From: Maribacter caenipelagi | Lineage (GTDB): Bacteria; Bacteroidota; Bacteroidia; Flavobacteriales; Flavobacteriaceae | Reading direction: 5' to 3' | Length of the DNA stretch: 64,000 bases | Assembly: GCF_004364175.1 (NCBI RefSeq) | Contig: NZ_SNZW01000016.1 | Span: 157,133 to 221,132 of the forward strand | Part shown: piece after piece, positions 25,573 to 34,601 of the stretch | Layout of the letters: every line of letters begins with the position of its first letter | Position numbering within the stretch: the stretch's first letter is position 1 | The notes under the pieces: generated by a model | What the model saw: only the letters and a program-made list of their open reading frames with translations | The model's database searches: none | Told to the model about the DNA's origin: nothing | Position numbers and translations under genes: made by a program

Positions 25573-26493
25573 TTATTTAGAATTTAATATGTAGTTAGAT
25601 ATTTGTTTGGCGGCTTCTTCATGACCAATACAGGTCCAATGTGGGTCGTGCTTAAATGACCATTCTTTTTGTTTATTGTCTTTAAGTAATAACATATTAA
25701 AGTTTAGATCTTTTAGAATGGTAATTATTTTAGGATCAGCATTAGGTCTAAAAACTAATGTTATATTTTTATGGTCATAGTTATTTTTAGAATAAGTTAA
25801 TAACTTAGTTAATTCTGTTATTTGTTCTTCTGTTAATTTCGGTTTGTCAGAAACTTGTACTTCAGGTTTTGTGGTTGTATTTTCTTTTTTTGTAAATGAA
25901 TAATTTATGTAGAGGTAGTATATAAATTTCCAGTTATATAAAAATTTTTTAACTAAAGGAGAGTTCAGTTTTCCTGGAATAATTGAATTTGTTTTACTGT
26001 TAAATTGAGTAATATCTCCCATTTTATGAATTATAGAGGAGCTTTCTGTGAAATCTGCATCGTGAACATAAATTAATTGATGAATTGGATTTAAAGAGTC
26101 TAAGCTAGCAGCTATTTCCATTGCCCCAATAAACGAGATACCAGATCTAGATGCTTCGTAATAATTAAATGAAGGAGAAAATTTATCTAGAAAATTAGAT
26201 TGATGGCAAGAATCTGGATTCATGAAATTTTCAATGTAAGAATCACCTATAATGGTAATTAAATTTTCTTTTGATTTTGGTAAATGACCAGGCCATCCAT
26301 CTTCATTAATAATCCATGTATGTGTTCCCCCTGTCCAATGACCTTTTTGATTTGGGTTGTATTTTTGAATGCTGTTACTATCAATTATTCTGCTAGGTAT
26401 ATCAGAGGTAACATAGGCTAAACGGCAAATGACTTCACCAAAAAATAAGCCAACAATGCAAAATAAGACGATGTTTTTAATAAATGAGCTCAT
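25573..26493 (-). CDS. SGNH hydrolase-like O-acetylation partner protein
   Basis: The 306-residue protein has one N-terminal membrane anchor (about residues 5-27) and a periplasmic SGNH-type domain. The nucleophile candidate is Ser85 in IIGDSYIENF and the acid-His pair is D283/H285 in HDPHWTCIGHE. This resembles AlgX/AlgJ-type proteins that complete O-acetyl transfer from an MBOAT partner onto the growing polymer. It lies 3 bp downstream of the MBOAT gene, which supports a working pair. Confidence 0.75.
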   Translation of the reverse strand: MSSFIKNIVLFCIVGLFFGEVICRLAYVTSDIPSRIIDSNSIQKYNPNQKGHWTGGTHTWIINEDGWPGHLPKSKENLITIIGDSYIENFMNPDSCHQSNFLDKFSPSFNYYEASRSGISFIGAMEIAASLDSLNPIHQLIYVHDADFTESSSIIHKMGDITQFNSKTNSIIPGKLNSPLVKKFLYNWKFIYYLYINYSFTKKENTTTKPEVQVSDKPKLTEEQITELTKLLTYSKNNYDHKNITLVFRPNADPKIITILKDLNFNMLLLKDNKQKEWSFKHDPHWTCIGHEEAAKQISNYILNSK

Positions 26494-26496
26494 GAT

Positions 26497-27930
26497 TTAA
26501 AATTGAAAATATATAAATTCTTGTTCTTCTCCTGCAAACATGAATAGTAGTAAGATTAGTGCTAGATAAAACATCCACCTAAGAATTTTAGGTATAAATT
26601 GAAGTTTTTCAATTGCAAATTTTGAAGACCTTCCTAACCACTCAATAACAAGGAATAAAGTGATTAGATAAAATATTTCATTGGGAATTGATAATGATAT
26701 AGCATTTATGTAGTTAATAAAAATGCTCGAAATGTAATTGTAGGCATGGGTGATAGAATCTGCTCTAAAGAAAATCCAAGCGAATACAGTCAATGAAAAG
26801 GTAAATAGCATCTGAATCGTTTCCTTTAAATTAGGTAACCATTTTCCTTCGGCAACAATATTAGTATTTACACGATTTTTGCTTCTTAATAGTAAGGGAA
26901 GAAAATAAAGAGCATTTAAAAAGCCCCAAAAAACAAACGTCCAATTTGCACCATGCCAAAAGCCACTAACTAGAAATATGATAAAAGTATTTCTAATTTT
27001 CATCTTCATGCCTCCTTTGCTGCCACCTAAGGGTATATACAAATAGTCTCTAAACCATGTAGATAGCGATATATGCCATCTTCTCCAGAATTCAGCAATA
27101 TCTCTGGAAAAATATGGAAATGCAAAATTCTGCATTAGGTTAAAGCCAAACAAACGAGAGGTGCCTATTGCAATATCTGAATATCCGCTGAAATCACCAT
27201 ATATTTGGAAAGTGAAAAATAATGCACCCAAAATTAGGGTGCTTGTATCATAGATTTCATAATTGTTGAAAATGATATTCGCATATTTAGCACAGTTATC
27301 TGCGATGATTACTTTTTTAAATAAACCCCATAAAATTTGCCTTAAACCTAAAATTGCTAAGGAATAATCAAATTTTCGTTTTGTGTAAAATTGAGGTAAA
27401 AGATTTGTAGCCCGTTCGATAGGCCCGGCAACCAACTGAGGAAAAAAACTAACGAATGCTGCAAAAGCTATAAAATCAGTTGTAGGCTCAAGTTTCTTTT
27501 TGTAAACATCTATTGTATAGCTAAGCGTTTGAAAGGTGTAAAAACTAATACCAACTGGCAGAATAATATTTAAAGTATTGGGTTTTATTTCTTTACCCAA
27601 AAACAAGAACGCTTCTGTGAAACTTTCAATAAAGAAATTGTAGTATTTAAAAAAACCTAAGAAGCCTAAATTAATTGTAATACTTATCCATAAATAAATT
27701 TTTCGTTTTAAAGCAACTTGTTCTTCTTTTAATAAACTGCCAATTGTATAATCAACAAGGGTGCTGAAAATAATTAAAGTTAGAAATCGCCAGTCCCACC
27801 AACCATAGAAAAGATAACTGGCGCAGACGATTAATAGATTTTGAAGTCTTATCTTTTTTTGGAAAATGAACCAGTATAAAACAAATGTAACTGGTAAGAA
27901 AATCGCAAAATCTAAAGAATTGAAAAGCAT
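26497..27930 (-). CDS. MBOAT O-acyltransferase (AlgI-like)
   Basis: The 477-residue multispanning protein of the AlgI family would carry acetyl groups across the inner membrane for polysaccharide O-acetylation. Marks are WRRWHISLSTWFRDYLYIPLGGSK near residue 290 and the catalytic His326 in GFWHGANWTFVFWG. The early LPVGISFYTFQTLSYTID segment is typical. Together with the SGNH protein downstream it forms a two-gene acetylation module. The acetylated sugar is unknown. Confidence 0.92.
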   Translation of the reverse strand: MLFNSLDFAIFLPVTFVLYWFIFQKKIRLQNLLIVCASYLFYGWWDWRFLTLIIFSTLVDYTIGSLLKEEQVALKRKIYLWISITINLGFLGFFKYYNFFIESFTEAFLFLGKEIKPNTLNIILPVGISFYTFQTLSYTIDVYKKKLEPTTDFIAFAAFVSFFPQLVAGPIERATNLLPQFYTKRKFDYSLAILGLRQILWGLFKKVIIADNCAKYANIIFNNYEIYDTSTLILGALFFTFQIYGDFSGYSDIAIGTSRLFGFNLMQNFAFPYFSRDIAEFWRRWHISLSTWFRDYLYIPLGGSKGGMKMKIRNTFIIFLVSGFWHGANWTFVFWGFLNALYFLPLLLRSKNRVNTNIVAEGKWLPNLKETIQMLFTFSLTVFAWIFFRADSITHAYNYISSIFINYINAISLSIPNEIFYLITLFLVIEWLGRSSKFAIEKLQFIPKILRWMFYLALILLLFMFAGEEQEFIYFQF

Positions 27931-28018
27931 TTAATGTTAACAGGTATTATATAGTGAGAATGAATTTACTTCAAAATGTAAAATAAATAATGCGTGGGTT
28001 AATTATGTATGTTGATTG

Positions 28019-29044
28019 TTATGGCTGGTAATAACCTTTATACCATTCGATAAATTTTTGAACACCTTCTTTAATAGGTGTATTGGGACGGTAGTCATAA
28101 TCAGCAATTAAGTCATCTACATTAGCCCACGTTTTTTCAACGTCACCAGGTTGCATTGGGTACATGTCTTTTTTAGCTACGGTACCTAAACTTTCTTCTA
28201 TAGCGGTAATAAAATCCATCAGCTTCACAGATTTACTATTGCCAATATTGTAAATTTTAAAAGAACCTTTTTTCTCTAATTGTTCAGTAACCGGTTTTTG
28301 AATAATACGCACTACACCTTCTGTAATATCATCGATATAGGTAAAGTCACGTTCCAATTTACCGTTATTGAATACCTTTATGGGCTTGTCATTTACAATG
28401 GCATCTGTAAATAAAAACATGGCCATATCTGGTCTGCCCCAAGGGCCATATACCGTGAAGAATCGTAACCCTGTTGTTTTAAAACCGTAGAGGTGACTAT
28501 AGGAATGTGCCATAAGTTCATTGCTCTTTTTAGTGGCAGCATATAAACTTACAGGGTGGTCAACTGCATCAGTAGTTTCGAAAGGTATTTTTTCGTTTAA
28601 ACCATATACACTAGAGCTACTGGCATATACTAAATGTTTGATCTTGTAATTACGGCAACATTCTAAAATATTCAGAAAACCGACCAAATTACTATCAACA
28701 TAAGCTTCAGGGTTTTCTAGACTATAACGAACACCTGCTTGTGCGGCTAAATTGCAAACCACATCAAAATTTTGAGCTTTAAATAACTTTGGTAGGTTTT
28801 CACGATCTTCTAGAGCTAGCCTGATAAATGAAAAAGCAGCACTTGTAGTGCTTTCTGCCAAAACATTAAATTGTTCGGCATTCGCTCTTTCTATACCCAG
28901 TTCTTTTAACCTGGCATATTTTAGATTAATATCGTAATAGTCGTTGATATTATCTAAACCAACAACCTCATGACCTTTTTCTACTAAACTTTTTGAAACG
29001 AAAAAGCCAATAAAACCAGCAGCTCCAGTTACTAAAATTTTCAT
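28019..29044 (-). CDS. UDP-glucuronate 4-epimerase-like SDR
   Basis: The 341-residue extended SDR has [29 protein letters not shown] (typical of UDP-GlcA epimerases), [11 protein letters not shown], the [20 protein letters not shown] catalytic Tyr/Lys region, and [15 protein letters not shown]. It would turn UDP-GlcA into UDP-GalA. Its ATG overlaps the stop of the UDP-glucose dehydrogenase gene (ATGA, 29041-29044), so product and substrate enzymes are co-translated. Confidence 0.92.
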   Translation of the reverse strand: MKILVTGAAGFIGFFVSKSLVEKGHEVVGLDNINDYYDINLKYARLKELGIERANAEQFNVLAESTTSAAFSFIRLALEDRENLPKLFKAQNFDVVCNLAAQAGVRYSLENPEAYVDSNLVGFLNILECCRNYKIKHLVYASSSSVYGLNEKIPFETTDAVDHPVSLYAATKKSNELMAHSYSHLYGFKTTGLRFFTVYGPWGRPDMAMFLFTDAIVNDKPIKVFNNGKLERDFTYIDDITEGVVRIIQKPVTEQLEKKGSFKIYNIGNSKSVKLMDFITAIEESLGTVAKKDMYPMQPGDVEKTWANVDDLIADYDYRPNTPIKEGVQKFIEWYKGYYQP

Positions 29045-30438
29045 GATTGCCCTATTTTGTAATAATTGAACCCTATTTCTTGCATGGTGTCATTATCTAA
29101 TAAACGTCTACCATCGAATACAAATGCAGGTTTAAGCATTTGCTTATAAATTGTTTTCCAGTCATAGGTTTTAAACTCGTCCCATTCGGTCAAAATAGCA
29201 ATGGCATGTGCATCTTTCGTAACTTCTACAGGATCTTTGGTTACTTTTAATAACCGTCTATTTTCTTCTGGTGATCGCGTATTTAGATAGTCTAAATCTG
29301 CATAAATACGTTCTTCTGAAACCTTAGGGTCATATACTATAATTTCGGCACGTTCTTCTAATAATGCATCTGCAACAGCAATGGCAGCAGATTCCCTGGT
29401 ATCATTGGTGTCTTTTTTAAAGGCCCAACCATATATGATGATTTTTTTACCAGAAATGGTATTGTAAAGACTAGAGATGATGTTTTCTGCAAAGCGGCTT
29501 TTTTGATAGTCATTGGCAATAATAACCTGTTCCCAATAATCGGCAACCTCATTTAAACCATATGACCTAGCAATATAAACCAAGTTTAAAATGTCTTTTT
29601 GAAAGCAAGATCCACCAAAACCAACAGAAGCATTTAAGAATTTTGGACCTATTCTGCTATCGAAACCAATGGCTCTCGAAATTTCTTGAATATTGGCATC
29701 TGTTTTTTCACATAATGCCGAAATGGTATTAATAGAAGAAACACGTTGCGCCAAAAAAGCGTTGGCAACTAATTTTGATAACTCTGAAGACCATACATTG
29801 GTTTGTAATATGCGTTCTTTGGGTAGCCAATGCTCATATACCGCACTAAGGGCGTCTTTTGCCGCTTGACCACTTGGGGTGTCATTACCACCAATTAGTA
29901 CACGGTCTGCATGAATTAAATCTTCAATAGCGGTACCTTCTGCCAAAAACTCTGGATTCGATAAAATTTCAAACTTAACTGAGTTGCCAGTGTTATCTAA
30001 AATATTTTGAATCGCTTGTGCTGTTCTTACAGGAAGTGTAGATTTTTCAACAACTATTTTGTCGTCTTTTGCCACTTTTGCAATATTACGGGCACAAAGT
30101 TCTATAAATTTTAAGTCTGCGGCTTGCCCTTTACCTTTACCATAGGTTTTGGTAGGGGTGTTCACAGAGATAAATATCATTTGGGCTTCGTCAATAGCTT
30201 TGTCAACTTCAGTAGAGAAAAAAAGATTTTTCCCACGTCTTTCGCCTACAATTTCTTTTAACCCTGGCTCATAAATAGGTAAGGTATCTAAATCGTCTGT
30301 GTTCCACTGGTCAATACGGTCTTGGTTGATGTCTACAACCGTAACCTGTATTTCTGGACATTGTTTCGCTATAACCGACATTGTTGGGCCGCCAACGTAG
30401 CCAGCACCAATACAACATATTTTTGTAATCTTCTTCAT
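29041..30438 (-). CDS. UDP-glucose 6-dehydrogenase, animal-type
   Basis: The 465-residue NAD-dependent dehydrogenase makes UDP-GlcA. It begins [19 protein letters not shown] and has [32 protein letters not shown] and the catalytic Cys278 in [12 protein letters not shown]. It ends with [15 protein letters not shown]. These blocks match animal UGDH more closely than the common short bacterial Ugd, including the CPEI and GKGKG insertions. It is the first gene of the - strand unit and faces the aminotransferase gene across a 240-bp divergent promoter region. Confidence 0.93.
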   Translation of the reverse strand: MKKITKICCIGAGYVGGPTMSVIAKQCPEIQVTVVDINQDRIDQWNTDDLDTLPIYEPGLKEIVGERRGKNLFFSTEVDKAIDEAQMIFISVNTPTKTYGKGKGQAADLKFIELCARNIAKVAKDDKIVVEKSTLPVRTAQAIQNILDNTGNSVKFEILSNPEFLAEGTAIEDLIHADRVLIGGNDTPSGQAAKDALSAVYEHWLPKERILQTNVWSSELSKLVANAFLAQRVSSINTISALCEKTDANIQEISRAIGFDSRIGPKFLNASVGFGGSCFQKDILNLVYIARSYGLNEVADYWEQVIIANDYQKSRFAENIISSLYNTISGKKIIIYGWAFKKDTNDTRESAAIAVADALLEERAEIIVYDPKVSEERIYADLDYLNTRSPEENRRLLKVTKDPVEVTKDAHAIAILTEWDEFKTYDWKTIYKQMLKPAFVFDGRRLLDNDTMQEIGFNYYKIGQS

Positions 30439-30650
30439 TTATGGTTTATTGGGATTAAAAACGCAAAGATTAAAAAATAACGCCCGATTAGGAAATATAT
30501 TTTAGATGAAGTCGTTATTTACAGGGTTAAAAAGCCTGTAGGAACGATAAATGACGTATGCCATTTCCTTTAACCGATAATTTACACGTATTAAACGAAT
30601 TATACTATTAATTCAATGATTTGGTTAAATGTATAGTTAATTTTGAATCT

Positions 30651-30658
30651 TATATTTG
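30651..30658 (+). promoter_or_regulatory. Candidate -7 element (TATATTTG)
   Basis: The octamer matches TAnnTTTG and lies 20 bp before the TTG start of the aminotransferase. It would drive the + strand aminotransferase-capD-wza-wzc unit with a very short leader. No good -33 box is visible at the normal spacing. Confidence 0.45.
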
Positions 30659-30678
30659 TAATCCTAAATTGACAACTA

Positions 30679-31815
30679 TTGAAAACCGTTTCAACTCCTA
30701 CTAAAATATGGCTATCCTCTCCGCACATGGGAAGTACAGAGCAAGACTATGTTAATGAAGCCTTTGATACGAATTGGATTGCGCCCTTAGGGCCAAATGT
30801 GAATGCTTTTGAGCAGGCTATAAAAGATGAACTAGGCAATGCCGTTCATGTAGCCGCCTTAAGTTCTGGGACAGCAGCCATTCATTTAGGGCTTGAGTTA
30901 TTAGGTGTAGGCAAAGGAGATGACGTTATATGTCAAAGCTTTACTTTTTCTGCGTCTGCAAACCCGATTTCTTATCTAGGTGCAGCGCCAGTATTTGTAG
31001 ACAGTGAAACCGATACATGGAATATGTCTCCTGGTTTATTAAGAAAAGCAATAGAAAGTGGTATCGAAGAAGGTAAGAAACCTAAAGCCATAATTGCAGT
31101 ACACTTATATGGTATGCCTTATAAGATTGCTGAAATAAGAGCTATTGCCGATGAGTTTCAAATTCCTATTTTAGAAGATAGTGCAGAAGCATTAGGTAGT
31201 TCATATCATGAAATACCTTGTGGAACTTTTGGTGATATAGGTATTTTGTCATTTAATGGAAATAAAATTATAACGACCTCTGGAGGAGGCGCTCTGGTTT
31301 CTAAAAATAAGACCTATGCTGAAAGAGCTATATTCTTAGCGACACAAGCAAGAGATGAAGCCCCACATTATCAACATTCTAATATAGGTTACAATTATAG
31401 AATGAGTAATGTCCTAGCAGGTATAGGCCGTGGTCAAATGGAAGTTTTAAAAGACCGAGTAAACGCACGTAGAGCCAATCATCAATATTATCTAGAGACA
31501 TTAAATCAATTTGAAGAAATTGAATTTCTTTCTGAGCCAAAAGGGTATTTCTCCAATAGATGGTTAAGTTGTATCTTAACACCATCTTTTGAAATGAGAG
31601 AAAAACTTAGGTTAGCCCTTCTAGAAGAGAATGTTGAGTCTAGACCTTTATGGAAACCACTACATCTACAACCGATTTTTAAAACTTCGAAGCAGTTTGT
31701 AGATGGCACCTCGGCATCATTATTCGAGAGAGGTCTTTGTTTGCCTAGTGGTTCTAATTTAACAAATGAAGAATTAGAACGAGTTGTAACAACCATCAAA
31801 AACGTTTTATCATGA
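30679..31815 (+). CDS. DegT/DnrJ sugar aminotransferase (PglE-like)
   Basis: The 378-residue PLP enzyme of the DegT/DnrJ/EryC1 family has the typical start KIWLSSPHMG and ALSSGTAAIHLGLELLGVG. It also has EDSAEALGSSY (ring-stacking Asp/Ala region) and Schiff-base Lys196 in SFNGNKIITTSGGG. PglE-type enzymes aminate the UDP-4-keto-6-deoxy sugar made by a PglF/CapD dehydratase, which is the next gene and overlaps by 4 nt. Translation must start at TTG 30679: an in-frame stop lies 9 bp upstream, and the first ATG (30727) would delete the conserved WLSSPH segment. Confidence 0.9.
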   Translation: MKTVSTPTKIWLSSPHMGSTEQDYVNEAFDTNWIAPLGPNVNAFEQAIKDELGNAVHVAALSSGTAAIHLGLELLGVGKGDDVICQSFTFSASANPISYLGAAPVFVDSETDTWNMSPGLLRKAIESGIEEGKKPKAIIAVHLYGMPYKIAEIRAIADEFQIPILEDSAEALGSSYHEIPCGTFGDIGILSFNGNKIITTSGGGALVSKNKTYAERAIFLATQARDEAPHYQHSNIGYNYRMSNVLAGIGRGQMEVLKDRVNARRANHQYYLETLNQFEEIEFLSEPKGYFSNRWLSCILTPSFEMREKLRLALLEENVESRPLWKPLHLQPIFKTSKQFVDGTSASLFERGLCLPSGSNLTNEELERVVTTIKNVLS

Positions 31816-33749
31816 TTCAGAAATACCTAAATTACAATGCACAGCGCTATGCCTCTAAATGGCTCGTGTTAGGCATTGATTTACTTACGGTAGTTTTCTC
31901 TTTTATTCTATCTTATTTTATTCGATTCAACTTAACCTTAAATTTTGATGTTCATAATTTTTTGGTTCAAATACCTTTAATTGCACTAGCTGCGCTATTG
32001 GCCTTTATTATTGTAGGTTCTTATAAAGGTGTGGTACGACATACAGGTGTTAGAGATGTATACAACATTTTTAATGCGGTGTGCTTTTTTAGTATACTCG
32101 TCATTTTTGTGGTTTTGGTGAACAGACAATTAGATGTGTTGAGCCAATTTACCATACCATTGTCTATTATCATTATTAATAGTCTTATCGCTTTTATAGG
32201 TTTAGTTGCCTCTCGTTTTGTTTTTAAATCTTTTTATAACAGAATGAACAGCAATATTAAGGTGACCAAAAATATTATCATTTATGGTGCAGGTGATTCT
32301 GGTGTACTTACGCACAGTGCTATTGCTAACAATACCAAGAGTAGATATAGGGTTATTGGTTATATTGATCGCGATGTAAAGAAAATAGGAAAAAATATTA
32401 ACGGTGTACCGGTTTTTGGAAGAAAAACTTTGACAGAAGCTTTCATTGTTAAGAACAATATTTCAGAAATTATTTTCTCTATTCAGAATATAGATTCTAG
32501 AAAACTAAGGAAGACCGTTGAAGGTTTGGTCGATTTGCCTATTGTGGTTAAAATAGTACCGCCTATTGAAGATTGGATCAATGGAGAATTAAAAGTTTCT
32601 CAAATAAAACAAGTACAAATTGAAGATCTGTTGGATCGTGCCCCAATTACTATTAAGAATAGTAAAATTGCAATGGAGTTAATGAACAAGACCGTAATGG
32701 TAACTGGTGGGGCTGGTTCTATTGGTAGTGAGATTGTTCGCCAAATATGTAACTACGGATATAAATCTTTAATTGTTATCGATTCTGCAGAATCGGCATT
32801 ATATGATCTACAACAAGAATTAAAGCAAAACGGATTTCATAATTTTATTCCGATCGTAACAGATATTCGAGATAAAAATAGAATGAATGCTCTTTTTGGA
32901 GAACACAGACCAAACGTTGTTTTTCATGCAGCAGCTTATAAGCATGTGCCATTAATGGAGTACAATTCTTATGAAGCCATAAAAATTAATATTGGTGGTA
33001 CTAAGAACGTAGCAGATCTATCTATTATACATGGGGTTGAAAAATTTGTTTTCGTTTCTACTGATAAAGCAGTGAACCCAACCAATGTAATGGGGGCTAC
33101 CAAGCGTATTGCAGAACTTTATATTAGCTGTATGCAAAAAGAAAACAAAACTAAATTCATTACCACCAGATTTGGTAATGTACTTGGGTCTAATGGCTCA
33201 GTAATACCATTGTTTAGAAAACAGATAGAAAATGGTGGTCCGTTAACGTTAACTCATAAAGATATTACACGATATTTTATGACCATACCAGAAGCTTCTC
33301 AGTTGGTTTTAGAAGCCGGTGCAATGGGTGAAGGAGGTGAGATATTTATTTTCGATATGGGTGAATCGGTGAAAATATTTGATTTGGCAAAGAATATGAT
33401 CAAACTTTCTGGTTTAAGATACCCAGATGATATCGATATTAAGATTACTGGTTTACGACCTGGTGAAAAATTATATGAAGAATTGTTGGCCAATGGTGAA
33501 AATACCTTACCAACCTATCATCAGAAAATTAAGATCAGTAAGGTACGTGATGTAGAATATGCCAAAGTAAGATCGAAAATTGATGAGCTGTGTATTACCA
33601 ATATGTTTTTTAGTGGTAATACGGTTAAGTTAATGAAAGAGATCGTGCCAGAATATGTTTCTAAAAATTCTGATTTTTGTGAACTGGATAAATCAACTGA
33701 CAGTACAGACGGTCAAGATAAAGCGCCTCTTAAAATCGTACAACCTTAA
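31812..33749 (+). CDS. Membrane-bound nucleotide-sugar 4,6-dehydratase (CapD/PglF/WbpM family)
   Basis: The 645-residue protein has four membrane helices (about residues 17-140), a first Rossmann-like region (IIYGAGDSGV near 155), and a catalytic SDR domain. That domain carries VMVTGGAGSIGSEIVRQI near residue 297, FHAAAYKHVPLME, FVSTDKAVNPTNVMGATKR and RFGNVLGSNGSV. It would make the UDP-4-keto-6-deoxy-HexNAc used by the coupled aminotransferase. It belongs to the same + strand unit as wza and wzc. A PglD-type acetyltransferase, needed to finish UDP-diNAcBac, is not seen beside it. Confidence 0.92.
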   Translation: MIQKYLNYNAQRYASKWLVLGIDLLTVVFSFILSYFIRFNLTLNFDVHNFLVQIPLIALAALLAFIIVGSYKGVVRHTGVRDVYNIFNAVCFFSILVIFVVLVNRQLDVLSQFTIPLSIIIINSLIAFIGLVASRFVFKSFYNRMNSNIKVTKNIIIYGAGDSGVLTHSAIANNTKSRYRVIGYIDRDVKKIGKNINGVPVFGRKTLTEAFIVKNNISEIIFSIQNIDSRKLRKTVEGLVDLPIVVKIVPPIEDWINGELKVSQIKQVQIEDLLDRAPITIKNSKIAMELMNKTVMVTGGAGSIGSEIVRQICNYGYKSLIVIDSAESALYDLQQELKQNGFHNFIPIVTDIRDKNRMNALFGEHRPNVVFHAAAYKHVPLMEYNSYEAIKINIGGTKNVADLSIIHGVEKFVFVSTDKAVNPTNVMGATKRIAELYISCMQKENKTKFITTRFGNVLGSNGSVIPLFRKQIENGGPLTLTHKDITRYFMTIPEASQLVLEAGAMGEGGEIFIFDMGESVKIFDLAKNMIKLSGLRYPDDIDIKITGLRPGEKLYEELLANGENTLPTYHQKIKISKVRDVEYAKVRSKIDELCITNMFFSGNTVKLMKEIVPEYVSKNSDFCELDKSTDSTDGQDKAPLKIVQP

Positions 33750-33787
33750 TTAGAATAACATTAACCATTATTAACATTATTATAAAA

Positions 33788-34567
33788 ATGAATACATTGA
33801 AAACGAAATTCAATCACTACGGATTAGTAGTATTTTTAGGAGTTCTTATTGCTTCTTGTGGCTCAAAAAAGGATGTGGTATACTTTCAAGATGCAGCAGA
33901 CTATGAAACCATTGTAAGTGATAATACACATACAAATACTTTTAAAGTAGATGATGTTATCGGTATTAATGTATCAACCTTAGATCCTTTGGCTAGTACA
34001 CCTTTTAATTTATTTTCGGGAACGCAAGAAGGAGGATTTGGGAGACCCCAACAATTAGATTACATAGTAGATAAAAACGGCGAAATTGATTTTCCGGTAG
34101 TTGGTAATATTAAAATTGTTGGACTTACCCCAGAAGAAACAAAAGACTTATTAAAACAAGAATTACAACCATATTTAAAAGATCCAATTATTAATATTCG
34201 TTTAAGAAACTTTACGGTAACCGTTCTAGGTCAAGTAAATAGACCTGGTACATACCAAGTAAATGGTGAGCAAATCACCGTTTTAGAGGCTATTGGTCTT
34301 GCGAATGACTTGAATATTAAAGGAAAGCGTGATAATGTTTTGGTGATCCGTGATTTTAACGGAACCAAAGTATATACGCGTATCGATTTAACCAAAAAAT
34401 CAGCATTGAATTCACCTGTGTATTATTTAACGCAAAATGATGTGGTTTATATAGAGCCAAACCAGTCTGCCGTTACGCAATCTACCTTAGATAATAGAGC
34501 AGGTTTAACGGTGTCTATTGCATCTTTAATCATTACTACAGCTGTAATTATTTTAACTAGAAACTAG
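33788..34567 (+). CDS. wza: Polysaccharide export outer-membrane lipoprotein (Wza/BexD family)
   Basis: The 259-residue protein has a lipoprotein signal ending at Cys24 (VLIASC). The Poly_export domain (about 45-130) and an SLBB domain follow, with VTVLGQVNRPGTYQVNGEQITVLEAI split over residues 145-170. A hydrophobic C-terminal helix (about 240-256) may cross the outer membrane as in Wza. It would form the export channel paired with the Wzc kinase encoded 34 bp downstream. Confidence 0.92.
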   Translation: MNTLKTKFNHYGLVVFLGVLIASCGSKKDVVYFQDAADYETIVSDNTHTNTFKVDDVIGINVSTLDPLASTPFNLFSGTQEGGFGRPQQLDYIVDKNGEIDFPVVGNIKIVGLTPEETKDLLKQELQPYLKDPIINIRLRNFTVTVLGQVNRPGTYQVNGEQITVLEAIGLANDLNIKGKRDNVLVIRDFNGTKVYTRIDLTKKSALNSPVYYLTQNDVVYIEPNQSAVTQSTLDNRAGLTVSIASLIITTAVIILTRN

Positions 34568-34601
34568 AATTCTATTTTAATTACCCAAATCAATATATTT
34601 T

